Source: Spirochaetota bacterium (GTDB lineage Bacteria; Spirochaetota; JAHITG01). From it: a stretch of 5,027 nt of DNA. Each line of letters starts with the position of its first letter. Position 1 is the stretch's first letter. The notes under the pieces were generated by a model. That model was not told the origin of the DNA, searched no databases, and worked only from the letters and a program-made list of their open reading frames with translations. Below are positions 1 through 5,020 of this stretch, piece by piece. The stretch covers positions 1 to 5,027 of the forward strand of contig JAHITG010000324.1 in NCBI GenBank assembly GCA_018817865.1, read 5' to 3'. The translations under genes and the position numbers were made by a program.

Positions 1-617
1 ACCCTTCTTTTATCGGTATTCACACTGTTGTTCCGTTCATCCGTTTCACCGGTCCCGTGAACGCTGCGGAAAAATCGTTCTTTATTCTTGAGGGTTTTAA
101 AATCATTGTACCCCAGCCGGTAGAGAAGAAGCTCTGAATGAGCTACATATGCGGAATCCGTCAGCTGGACAGCAGGAATGGAAAAATAAGAGTTGTTAGG
201 GCCTAATGTGAAGAAGAGGATATATAAAGTACGTCCTTTCATGATATCTTTTAATATCTCTCTGATCTCCTTTAGGCCTTCATCCCGGTCAATATAATTG
301 AGGTTCGGATCGAACTTTACATTGGATGGAACCAGGTACCTGGTTGATTTTTTATCCCTTGCCAGGTCTTTATCGCTGTCAAAATGCATGGTATGGCCGT
401 TGGTCTTTAAAGAGATCTCCTCCTTATCTTCCAGAGCTCTTTTCCTTATATATGCTGAATCCTCTTCTGTACCATGATGTATGAATACATCTTTTGGATC
501 ACATAATTCAACAAAATCAGCGATAAACTTGTTTAATTTTTTATTATTAAGTATCTCCAGTCTGCTGAAGGCCTCTTTATTCATTTTTTCTTTTAATAGA
601 TCTATTGCCTGTGGCAT
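1..617 (-). CDS. pckG: Phosphoenolpyruvate carboxykinase (GTP), N-terminal part, cut by window edge
   Basis: Cytosolic gluconeogenic enzyme that converts oxaloacetate and GTP to PEP, GDP and CO2. My reverse-strand translation gives 205 complete codons with no stop, running off the left edge. The family is about 600 residues, so roughly the first third is present. Recognisable family blocks are FVELCDPKDVFIHHGTEEDS (about residues 34-53), ARDKKSTRYLVP (about 85-96, the substrate-arginine segment), GRTLYILFFTLGPNNS (about 127-142), QLTDSAYVAHSELLLYR (about 149-165) and a terminal FRSVHGTGE...DKRR stretch. The nucleotide-binding P-loop and the hyperreactive-cysteine segment would lie beyond the edge. 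The ATG at 617-615 is preceded by AGGAG (629-625) at 7 nt spacing, and a strong promoter lies upstream. The gene is divergent from dcd. The GTP-type call rests on remembered family patterns; an ATP-type (PckA) enzyme would not show these blocks. Confidence 0.9.
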   Translation of the reverse strand, partial: MPQAIDLLKEKMNKEAFSRLEILNNKKLNKFIADFVELCDPKDVFIHHGTEEDSAYIRKRALEDKEEISLKTNGHTMHFDSDKDLARDKKSTRYLVPSNVKFDPNLNYIDRDEGLKEIREILKDIMKGRTLYILFFTLGPNNSYFSIPAVQLTDSAYVAHSELLLYRLGYNDFKTLKNKERFFRSVHGTGETDERNNSVNTDKRR

Positions 618-648
618 CGTTAATCTCCTGAAATATTAAATTTAAAGA

Positions 649-676
649 ATAGTAACATACTTATTTTATTTGTCAA
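649..676 (-). promoter_or_regulatory. Sigma-70-type promoter of the PEP carboxykinase gene
   Basis: On the minus strand a perfect -35 box TTGACA (676-671) is followed by a 16-nt spacer and the -10 box TACTAT (654-649, 4 of 6 consensus bases). Transcription would start near 642, giving a leader of about 25 nt that includes the AGGAG site just before the ATG at 617. No operator-like repeat overlaps these boxes; the nearest palindromic DNA begins at 691. Confidence 0.75.
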
Positions 677-690
677 CCTTAAATTTTCAA

Positions 691-855
691 TAACCGTAAT
701 GGGTTATTTAACGGGGGGAATAATAAGGTTTTACAGAGGTAGCCGCAAGCTTTAGCTTGCGCAATTTTTTATTTATAAATAAATTATAAGAACGCAGGCT
801 AAAGCCTGCGACTACCTAATTTAATTAACCCTGGTTATGTGACCCATTACGATTA
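691..855. repeat. 165-bp nested inverted-repeat element (MITE/REP-doublet-like)
   Basis: The outer ends form terminal inverted repeats: TAACCGTAATGGGT (691-704) against TAATCGTAATGGGT (reverse complement of 842-855), 13 of 14 identical. Inner arms 737-761 and 793-817 are inverted copies, 22 of 25 identical. Each inner arm is itself a hairpin: CGCAAGC-TTTA-GCTTGCG (744-761) and CGCAGGC-TAAA-GCCTGCG (793-810). An AT-rich centre (762-792) separates them. There is no coding capacity. The element fills most of the spacer between the divergent pckG and dcd promoters and leaves both boxes intact. The shape fits a non-autonomous mobile element or a paired REP sequence. That identity is inference, because copy number elsewhere cannot be seen here. 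Confidence 0.8.
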
Positions 856-867
856 GCCACATTTTAA

Positions 868-895
868 TTGACTTGATAAAATAATATGATACAAT
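868..895 (+). promoter_or_regulatory. Sigma-70-type promoter of dcd
   Basis: The -35 box TTGACT (868-873) is followed by a 16-nt spacer and the -10 box TACAAT (890-895, 5 of 6 consensus bases). Transcription would start near 902, leaving a short leader with AAGGA at 917-921, six bases before the dcd ATG. The promoter starts only 13 bp outside the right end of the inverted-repeat element. Confidence 0.75.
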
Positions 896-927
896 AAGGT
901 AAAAATTATACTTTTTAAGGATATATT

Positions 928-1482
928 ATGAGTGTAAAATCGGACAAATGGATCAAAAGAATGGCTGAAAAGCATAAAATGATAAAGCCATTTGCCGCAT
1001 CCCAGGTAAGGAAGAATGTGATATCCTATGGGCTCTCTTCATACGGATATGATATCCGGGTCTCCAATGAGTTCAAGATATTCTCTAATGCGGACCAGAC
1101 CCTGATAGATCCGAAAAAATTCAATGATAATGCCTTTATTACAATAAAGAGGGATCATTGTATCATTCCTCCTCATTCCTTTATCCTTGCCAGAAGCCTG
1201 GAGTACTTCCGGATCCCCAGGAATATCATTACGATCTGTTTCGGGAAATCAACTTATGCCCGGTGCGGGGTTATTGTAAATGTAACCCCTTTTGAACCGG
1301 AATGGGAAGGATTTGTGACCATGTCCATCTCTAATACGGCTCCCCTGCCGGCAAAGATCTATGCTAACGAGGGTGTAGCCCAGGTTCTTTTCCTGGAGAG
1401 TGATGAGGATTGTGATGTATCCTACAAGGACAAGAAGGGGAAGTACCAGGCTCAGAAAAAGATAACCCATGCCAAATTATAG
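928..1482 (+). CDS. dcd: dCTP deaminase homologue with the catalytic Glu replaced by Ser
   Basis: Dcd enzymes deaminate dCTP to dUTP in the cytosol, feeding dTMP synthesis, and share the trimeric dUTPase fold. This 184-residue protein has the family's usual length and matches nearly end to end: SDKWIKRMA at the N-terminus, ISYGLSSYGYDIRV (32-45), CIIPPHSF (78-85), GKSTYARCGVIVNVTPFEPE (106-125), W126 and PLPAKIYANEG (139-149). S108 and R112 correspond to E. coli Ser111 and Arg115. Counting from the conserved Trp (E. coli W131, here W126), catalytic Glu138 aligns with S133 (codon TCC, 1324-1326). Relatives read VTLEISN or VTLEFSN here; this one reads VTMSISN. The ORF is otherwise intact. The start is supported by AAGGA (917-921) and the promoter at 868-895. 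The fold and family are certain; deaminase activity is doubtful. It is monocistronic, divergent from pckG and convergent with pfkA. Confidence 0.93.
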   Translation: MSVKSDKWIKRMAEKHKMIKPFAASQVRKNVISYGLSSYGYDIRVSNEFKIFSNADQTLIDPKKFNDNAFITIKRDHCIIPPHSFILARSLEYFRIPRNIITICFGKSTYARCGVIVNVTPFEPEWEGFVTMSISNTAPLPAKIYANEGVAQVLFLESDEDCDVSYKDKKGKYQAQKKITHAKL

Positions 1483-1534
1483 TTAATACAGATTAATAAT
1501 TGTCTGACAAGGATTAAATTATTAATAGATAATA

Positions 1535-1562
1535 GTAGGGACAAGGCATGCCTTGTCCCTAC
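1535..1562. repeat. Perfect 28-bp palindrome between convergent dcd and pfkA
   Basis: GTAGGGACAAGGCA (1535-1548) is followed directly by its exact reverse complement, ending at 1562, so all 14 base pairs match. It is the only GC-rich patch in the 117-bp gap between the 3' ends of dcd and pfkA. As RNA it would form a strong hairpin from either strand and could stop transcription or protect 3' ends from both genes. No T-run follows on either side, so it is not a classical intrinsic terminator. It may be another dispersed palindromic repeat, but copy number is unknown. Confidence 0.75.
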
Positions 1563-1599
1563 ATTAACAAAGATTTTATATATCTTAAACAGAATTTTA

Positions 1600-2577
1600 T
1601 CAGGTGCTTAAGATGTCGAGCATCTTTACAAGGGAAGGATCGATCTTCTTCTTTATGGTCCATGTCTTCTTCAGGGGAGTTAGAATAGCTGTATCTTTAT
1701 CCATTCCGACCATTTTATCGGTCTCACCCCGTTTGATGGCCAGGACCGCTTCATAACCCATACGGGTAGCGATCAGCCTGTCAATGGCCATGGGGGAGCC
1801 TCCCCTCTGAATGTGCCCCAGAATGGAGACCCGGATCTCCCAATTCACCACTTTCTCGATCTTTTTTTTGATCTCAAAGGCATTTCCTGCCTCATCTCCT
1901 TCTGCCACGACCAGAATACTGCTTCGTTTACCGTTCCTGTGCCCCTTCTCCAGTTTATCACATATCTTTTTAATGTCAGTGATGGTTTCCGGGATCAGGA
2001 TATCTTCTGCTCCTCCGCCGATACCGGAATATTCCGCCAGATATCCGCTGTGGCGTCCCATCACTTCAATGATGAATAACCGGGCGTGAGAGGTGGCTGT
2101 ATCCCTGATTCTGTCAATGGCATCCAGGGCTGTATTCACGGCTGTATCAAATCCGATGGTAAAATCCGTTCCAAAAAGGTCATTATCAATAGTACCTGGA
2201 AGCCCGATCCCCTGGATCTTGAATTCATTTATTAGATCATGAAGCCCTCTGAAAGAACCGTCTCCTCCGATCACGATCAATGCATTCATATCATATTTCT
2301 TCATGTTCTCAAAAGCGCATTTTCTTCCATTATATTCTCTGAATTCCTTACAGCGGGACGTCTGAAGGATCGTACCGCCTCTATTTATGATCCCCCCCAC
2401 ATCCCTGGAAGTGAGTTCCGTTATCTTATCATGGATAAGCCCGGTATAACCCTGGTAAATGCCGAATACTTTATAACCGTAATAAATAGCAGTACGTACT
2501 GATGCCCTGATCGCAGCATTCATCCCGGGCCCGTCCCCGCCGCTTGTTAAGACCCCGATGTTCTTAGTTTTTTTCAT
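1600..2577 (-). CDS. pfkA: ATP-dependent 6-phosphofructokinase
   Basis: Phosphorylates fructose 6-phosphate to fructose 1,6-bisphosphate, the committed cytosolic step of glycolysis. It is 325 residues from the chosen ATG, close to E. coli PfkA (320). Visible motifs are TSGGDGPGMN (11-20), INRGGT (64-69), GGDGS (104-108), PGTIDND (127-133, catalytic Asp131), MGRHSG (173-178), E226 and LGHIQRGGSP (253-262, with substrate-binding H255 and R258). Gly at both 107 and 128 (E. coli 104 and 124) marks ATP use; PPi enzymes carry Asp and Lys there. The allosteric-site residues R24, R28, R158 and E191 match E. coli R21, R25, R154 and E187, so effector control is plausible. The GGDGPG loop has Gly where E. 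coli has Ala. The ATG at 2577 gives the usual MKK..IGVL start; an in-frame GTG at 2592 adds five residues. Neither has a clear Shine-Dalgarno site, and I found no convincing promoter. It is convergent with dcd. Confidence 0.95.
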   Translation of the reverse strand: MKKTKNIGVLTSGGDGPGMNAAIRASVRTAIYYGYKVFGIYQGYTGLIHDKITELTSRDVGGIINRGGTILQTSRCKEFREYNGRKCAFENMKKYDMNALIVIGGDGSFRGLHDLINEFKIQGIGLPGTIDNDLFGTDFTIGFDTAVNTALDAIDRIRDTATSHARLFIIEVMGRHSGYLAEYSGIGGGAEDILIPETITDIKKICDKLEKGHRNGKRSSILVVAEGDEAGNAFEIKKKIEKVVNWEIRVSILGHIQRGGSPMAIDRLIATRMGYEAVLAIKRGETDKMVGMDKDTAILTPLKKTWTIKKKIDPSLVKMLDILST

Positions 2578-2644
2578 ACAAAGAAGTATCACATATTAAA
2601 ATAAAAAATCAAGAAAAAAATCGAAATAGTCCCTTAATAAATAC

Positions 2645-2670
2645 CCGAAGGGCACCTTCGGCCTGAAGGT
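2645..2670. repeat. Two overlapping, mutually exclusive hairpins upstream of pfkA
   Basis: CCGAAGG (2645-2651) pairs with CCTTCGG (2655-2661) across a GCA loop. ACCTTC (2654-2659) can instead pair with GAAGGT (2665-2670) across a five-base loop. Both use the CCTTC at 2655-2659, so only one can form at a time. The site lies 68-93 bp upstream of the pfkA ATG, in its possible 5' leader, and 51-76 bp before the -35 box of the rightward gene. No T-run follows either stem. It may be a decayed REP-like palindrome or a leader structure. Confidence 0.5.
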
Positions 2671-2720
2671 ATGCTGCTTGATTTTAATGAAAAAACCATG
2701 GCATGTTATTTAAGTAAATT

Positions 2721-2748
2721 TTGACTTTGTTTTTTTATAGGTTATTTT
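2721..2748 (+). promoter_or_regulatory. Probable promoter of the SerK-like gene
   Basis: The -35 box TTGACT (2721-2726) is followed by a 16-nt spacer and TATTTT (2743-2748, 4 of 6 consensus bases). TTTAAT (2746-2751) is an alternative -10 box with a long 19-nt spacer. Transcription would begin near 2755, about 30 nt before the TTG start at 2785. The surrounding DNA is very AT-rich, so chance matches are more likely than for the other promoters. Confidence 0.5.
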
Positions 2749-2784
2749 AATGGTCAGTTAATACAATTATATAAGAGATCAAAG

Positions 2785-3642
2785 TTGAAAGAGATTTTTC
2801 GAAATATCAAGATCGTGCCCGTAAAAAAAGTCCTGATCCATGAGCGAACAGTTCCTAAATGGGTACAGAACCTTGCCTCCAGCCTCGAAAACTCCGGGAT
2901 ACAGAAAAACCCCATCATTGTTCACAAGACAAAGAGTAATTATATTGTTCTGGACGGCATGCACCGGGTGGAAGCATTTAAACTCCTTGAGTGCAGGGAT
3001 ATTATGGTCTATGAAGTGGATTACTATGATAAAAATATAGAGCTGGGCGGATGGGACGGGATCATCCTTGACAGATTTGACATACTGGATGTCATGCACA
3101 GGATCTTTCCAAAAAATATTGAGATCAGGAAGGAACGGCGGACCCAGGATATGGTTAAATTATTAAAGGAGAAGAAGATCCTTTTCGGGATCAAAGACAG
3201 GAGTCTGAATAAATATTCCCTTCGTTTAAAGGAAAAAAAATTGCCTGCTGTAAAAGAGAACCGGTATCTTGATCTGGTCATATCGGCACTGGAGAGGCTG
3301 GAGCATAATATTGATAACCGAAACCACAAGATCCTGTATGTTCCCGAGCATACTTCTGAAGCAGATTTTCAGACATTAAAGGCCAGTACATTGATATACA
3401 GGCCTGTCTTTACAAAGAAAGATATTATTCAAAGGACATTAACAGGTAAGATCTATCCCAGAAAGAGTACCAGGCACCTGATCCCTGGACGGCCGCTTCG
3501 CGTGGATATCAACCTGACCATATTAAAGGAGAATATCAGCTTAGCCGTAAAGAATCAGCTGCTTGCTTCCCATTTGATGTGGTGCTTTAAAAGCAATCGC
3601 ATCAGGCTATATCCGGAATCCGTTTATGTCTTTGCCGATTGA
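2785..3642 (+). CDS. ParB/sulfiredoxin-fold protein, probable free serine kinase (SerK/SbnI-like)
   Basis: The 285-residue protein has the features I associate with free serine kinases SerK (Thermococcus) and SbnI (Staphylococcus), ParB-fold enzymes that phosphorylate L-serine to O-phosphoserine. An N-terminal VLIHE block holds E20, matching the catalytic Glu of that group. It is followed by NPIIVHKTKSNYIVLDGMHR (42-61) with the D57-G-M-H60-R61 signature, YEVDYYD (76-82), and a C-terminal FTKKDII...GKIYPRKSTRH...PGRP segment (209-237) typical of these proteins. The extra length lies mainly between residues 100 and 200. No DNA-binding helix-turn-helix was recognised, which argues against a partition ParB. 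The start is TTG: the frame is open back to a stop at 2722, no upstream ATG or GTG exists, and later starts would crop the fold. AAGAGA (2773-2778) is a weak ribosome site six bases upstream. The ParB-like fold is well supported; kinase activity and substrate are inferred. Confidence 0.65.
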   Translation: MKEIFRNIKIVPVKKVLIHERTVPKWVQNLASSLENSGIQKNPIIVHKTKSNYIVLDGMHRVEAFKLLECRDIMVYEVDYYDKNIELGGWDGIILDRFDILDVMHRIFPKNIEIRKERRTQDMVKLLKEKKILFGIKDRSLNKYSLRLKEKKLPAVKENRYLDLVISALERLEHNIDNRNHKILYVPEHTSEADFQTLKASTLIYRPVFTKKDIIQRTLTGKIYPRKSTRHLIPGRPLRVDINLTILKENISLAVKNQLLASHLMWCFKSNRIRLYPESVYVFAD

Positions 3643-3673
3643 TATAATTTTATTTAAAAAGCATTGTTAAAAC

Positions 3674-3750
3674 AAATGTAACAAGAGGCTTTAACCTCGC
3701 TTGAAATAGATTAGCCATTACTGGCGGGGCTGAAGCCCCTTGGTACATTT
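3674..3750. repeat. 77-bp inverted-repeat element with paired hairpins (REP-doublet-like)
   Basis: Arm 3674-3701 and the reverse complement of 3723-3750 match at 22 of 28 positions, both opening AAATGTA. Each arm contains a hairpin: GAGG-CTTTAA-CCTC (3685-3698) and GGGGCT-GA-AGCCCC (3726-3739). The middle (3702-3722) is unpaired. It occupies about half of the gap between the SerK-like gene and apbE, and has no T-run to make it a classical terminator. The hairpin core GCTTCAGC resembles the GCTTTAGC core of the 691-855 element, suggesting related families. Copies elsewhere cannot be seen from here. Confidence 0.7.
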
Positions 3751-3768
3751 ACTTTATAATACTATAAA
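3740..3768 (+). promoter_or_regulatory. Possible apbE promoter with its -35 box inside the repeat
   Basis: TTGGTA (3740-3745, 4 of 6 consensus bases) lies 17 nt before TATAAA (3763-3768, 5 of 6). This would start transcription near 3775, about ten bases before the apbE ATG. A perfect TATAAT also sits at 3755-3760 but has no matching -35 at the right distance. The -35 box would be contributed by the right arm of the inverted-repeat element. Confidence 0.4.
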
Positions 3769-3784
3769 TATAAGATATAGTTTA

Positions 3785-4768
3785 ATGAGAAACTTAATAT
3801 CATCTTTGATTGTGCTTTTGTTTTTAAACCTTTCATGTACTAAAAAATCTGTAAATATCACGGTATTTCAGCAGGTCTTCTTTGCCTTTGACACGGTCAT
3901 AACCATTACGATCGTGGATGACTCTCTGGACCAGCCTCAGTTTGACAGGATCATAAAGGGTCTAAAATCAGAAGCGAAAAGGTTCGATCTGTTATTTAAT
4001 ATTTATAATCCAAAGAGTGAATTATATAGATTATCGAGTCTTCAACCGGGACTATTTTATTCCATTGATAAAGAAGTATACGGTCTTTTAAAGAAATGCA
4101 GGACCTTTTATGATCAGACAGAAGGGGCCTTTGATATTACCATCGGAACGATCACTCAATTGTATAATTTTGAGAAGGGAAGGATCCCTTCAGAAAAGGC
4201 TATTCAGGATAAGTTGAAAAATGTGGGAATGGAGAATATTATATTTTCCAATGGCCGGATTAAGCTGTTGAAAAAGAAGATAAGGATGGATCTGGGCGGG
4301 GTGGCAAAAGGGTACATTATTGATAAATTTTCCGATTTTATCCGTGCAAAAGGATTTCAAAACTTTTTTGTGAATATCGGGGGGGACATATATGCTTCCG
4401 GCAGGAACAGGGAAGGAAAAAGATGGGTCATAGGTATTCAGCATCCGAAGATCAGCAATATGCTCATTGATAAAAAAAGAGTATCAGATCAGGCGATCGT
4501 GACATCCGGTGATTATGAGAGGTTTGTTTTAAGAAAGAAGAAAAAGTATCATCATATCATTGATCCTGATACAGGAAGGCCTGTCTGGAATAATATTGTC
4601 AGTGTCACTATTATTGCCCGGGATGCCCTGGTAGCTGATTATATTGCAACAGCTGTCTTTGTAATGGGAAAGGAAAAAGCAGAAGCATTTATTAGAAAGT
4701 ATTATAAGGGAAAAATAAAATATTATATTATTATCGAGAAGAATGGATCACTTGAAATTGTATCTTAA
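3785..4768 (+). CDS. apbE: FAD:protein FMN transferase, ApbE-family lipoprotein
   Basis: ApbE enzymes act outside the cytoplasmic membrane and transfer FMN from FAD to threonines of redox proteins such as Rnf/Nqr subunits; some also hydrolyse FAD. From ATG 3785 the protein has 327 residues. MRN, a hydrophobic run and a relaxed lipobox LNLSC (Cys18) indicate a lipoprotein signal. Family blocks follow in order: FDTVITITI (35-43), FNIYNPKSELYRLS (71-84), GAFDITIGTI (114-123), MDLGGVAKGYIID (168-180), VNIGGDIYASG (196-206), IVTSGDYERF (238-247), HHIIDPDTGRP (256-266) and DALVADYIATA (280-290). The last carries the D285/T289 pair that binds Mg2+ in relatives. An in-frame TTG at 3740 is rejected as the start because it lies in the repeat and would bury the signal peptide. 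No clear Shine-Dalgarno site is seen. The target flavoprotein is not encoded in the window. The stop directly abuts that of the opposing Smr gene. Confidence 0.93.
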   Translation: MRNLISSLIVLLFLNLSCTKKSVNITVFQQVFFAFDTVITITIVDDSLDQPQFDRIIKGLKSEAKRFDLLFNIYNPKSELYRLSSLQPGLFYSIDKEVYGLLKKCRTFYDQTEGAFDITIGTITQLYNFEKGRIPSEKAIQDKLKNVGMENIIFSNGRIKLLKKKIRMDLGGVAKGYIIDKFSDFIRAKGFQNFFVNIGGDIYASGRNREGKRWVIGIQHPKISNMLIDKKRVSDQAIVTSGDYERFVLRKKKKYHHIIDPDTGRPVWNNIVSVTIIARDALVADYIATAVFVMGKEKAEAFIRKYYKGKIKYYIIIEKNGSLEIVS

Positions 4769-5020
4769 CTAAGGAATAAACTCAACGATAGTGGCTCCGG
4801 CTCCTCCTTCATAAAAAGGGGCTTCATAGATCTTTTTTACAAAAGACTGCTCTTTACAGTAATCCCATGTCATTGCTTTAAGTATTCCTTCCCCCTTCCC
4901 GTGGATAATACGTATTCGGGAGACGCCATTCATATAGTACTGATCCAGCTCTTTTTTTAGTTTAAGTTCAGCCTGTTCATAGGGGAGTTTTCTAATATAG
5001 ATCTCATTTTTATGAAACAT
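4769..5020 (-). CDS. Smr-domain protein (MutS2 C-terminal-like), start uncertain
   Basis: The 83 visible residues form one Smr domain, a nucleic-acid-binding or nicking module found alone or at the end of MutS2. The signatures are RIRIIHGKGEGILKA (35-49, HGKG loop at 40-43) and EAPFYEGGAGATIVEFIP (66-83). The usual DLRG/DLHG motif near the start is absent: the aligned segment reads IYIRKLPYEQAE (7-18), with Tyr and Lys in place of the Asp and Gly. The ATG at 5020 has no ribosome site in the seven upstream bases visible, and the frame stays open to the edge. It may therefore be a small stand-alone protein or the C-terminus of a longer one such as MutS2. The TAG stop (4771-4769) immediately abuts the apbE TAA, leaving no room for a terminator between the genes. 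Confidence 0.8.
   Translation of the reverse strand: MFHKNEIYIRKLPYEQAELKLKKELDQYYMNGVSRIRIIHGKGEGILKAMTWDYCKEQSFVKKIYEAPFYEGGAGATIVEFIP

Noticed and set aside
691..855. CRISPR array or riboswitch
   Set aside because: The repeats are inverted rather than direct and regularly spaced, and the element lies outside both predicted transcripts.
1249..1470. Reverse-strand open frame inside dcd
   Set aside because: It lies wholly within a well-recognised gene and its translation shows no family features; a shadow frame.
1535..1562. Classical intrinsic terminator for dcd or pfkA
   Set aside because: The stem is strong but there is no loop and no T-run on either strand, so it is listed as a palindromic repeat with only possible transcript-end function.
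1811..2502. Forward-strand open frames inside pfkA (1811-2089, 1813-2079, 2239-2502)
   Set aside because: All are antisense to conserved phosphofructokinase motifs and have no recognisable protein pattern or ribosome sites.
1600..2577. Pyrophosphate-dependent phosphofructokinase
   Set aside because: Gly is present at both discriminating positions (GGDG and PGTIDND), which is the ATP-enzyme pattern.
2578..2592. GTG at 2592 as the start of pfkA, adding five residues
   Set aside because: It has no ribosome site, and the ATG at 2577 gives the family's usual N-terminus. It cannot be fully excluded because the ATG also lacks a clear ribosome site.
2779..3329. Open frames overlapping the SerK-like gene in other frames (2779-3099 -, 2840-3040 +, 3024-3329 -)
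   Set aside because: The 285-residue frame carries conserved motifs throughout; these overlap it and look random.
2785..3642. Chromosome or plasmid partition protein ParB
   Set aside because: No helix-turn-helix region, no adjacent parA and no parS-like site were seen; the C-terminal PxKSTRH block fits the serine-kinase branch instead.
3740..3784. TTG at 3740 as the start of apbE, adding 15 residues
   Set aside because: It lies within the inverted repeat and would push the lipoprotein signal inward; the ATG at 3785 gives a normal signal peptide beginning MRN.
4190..4444. Reverse-strand open frame inside apbE
   Set aside because: It overlaps the conserved flavin-transferase core and has no recognisable features.
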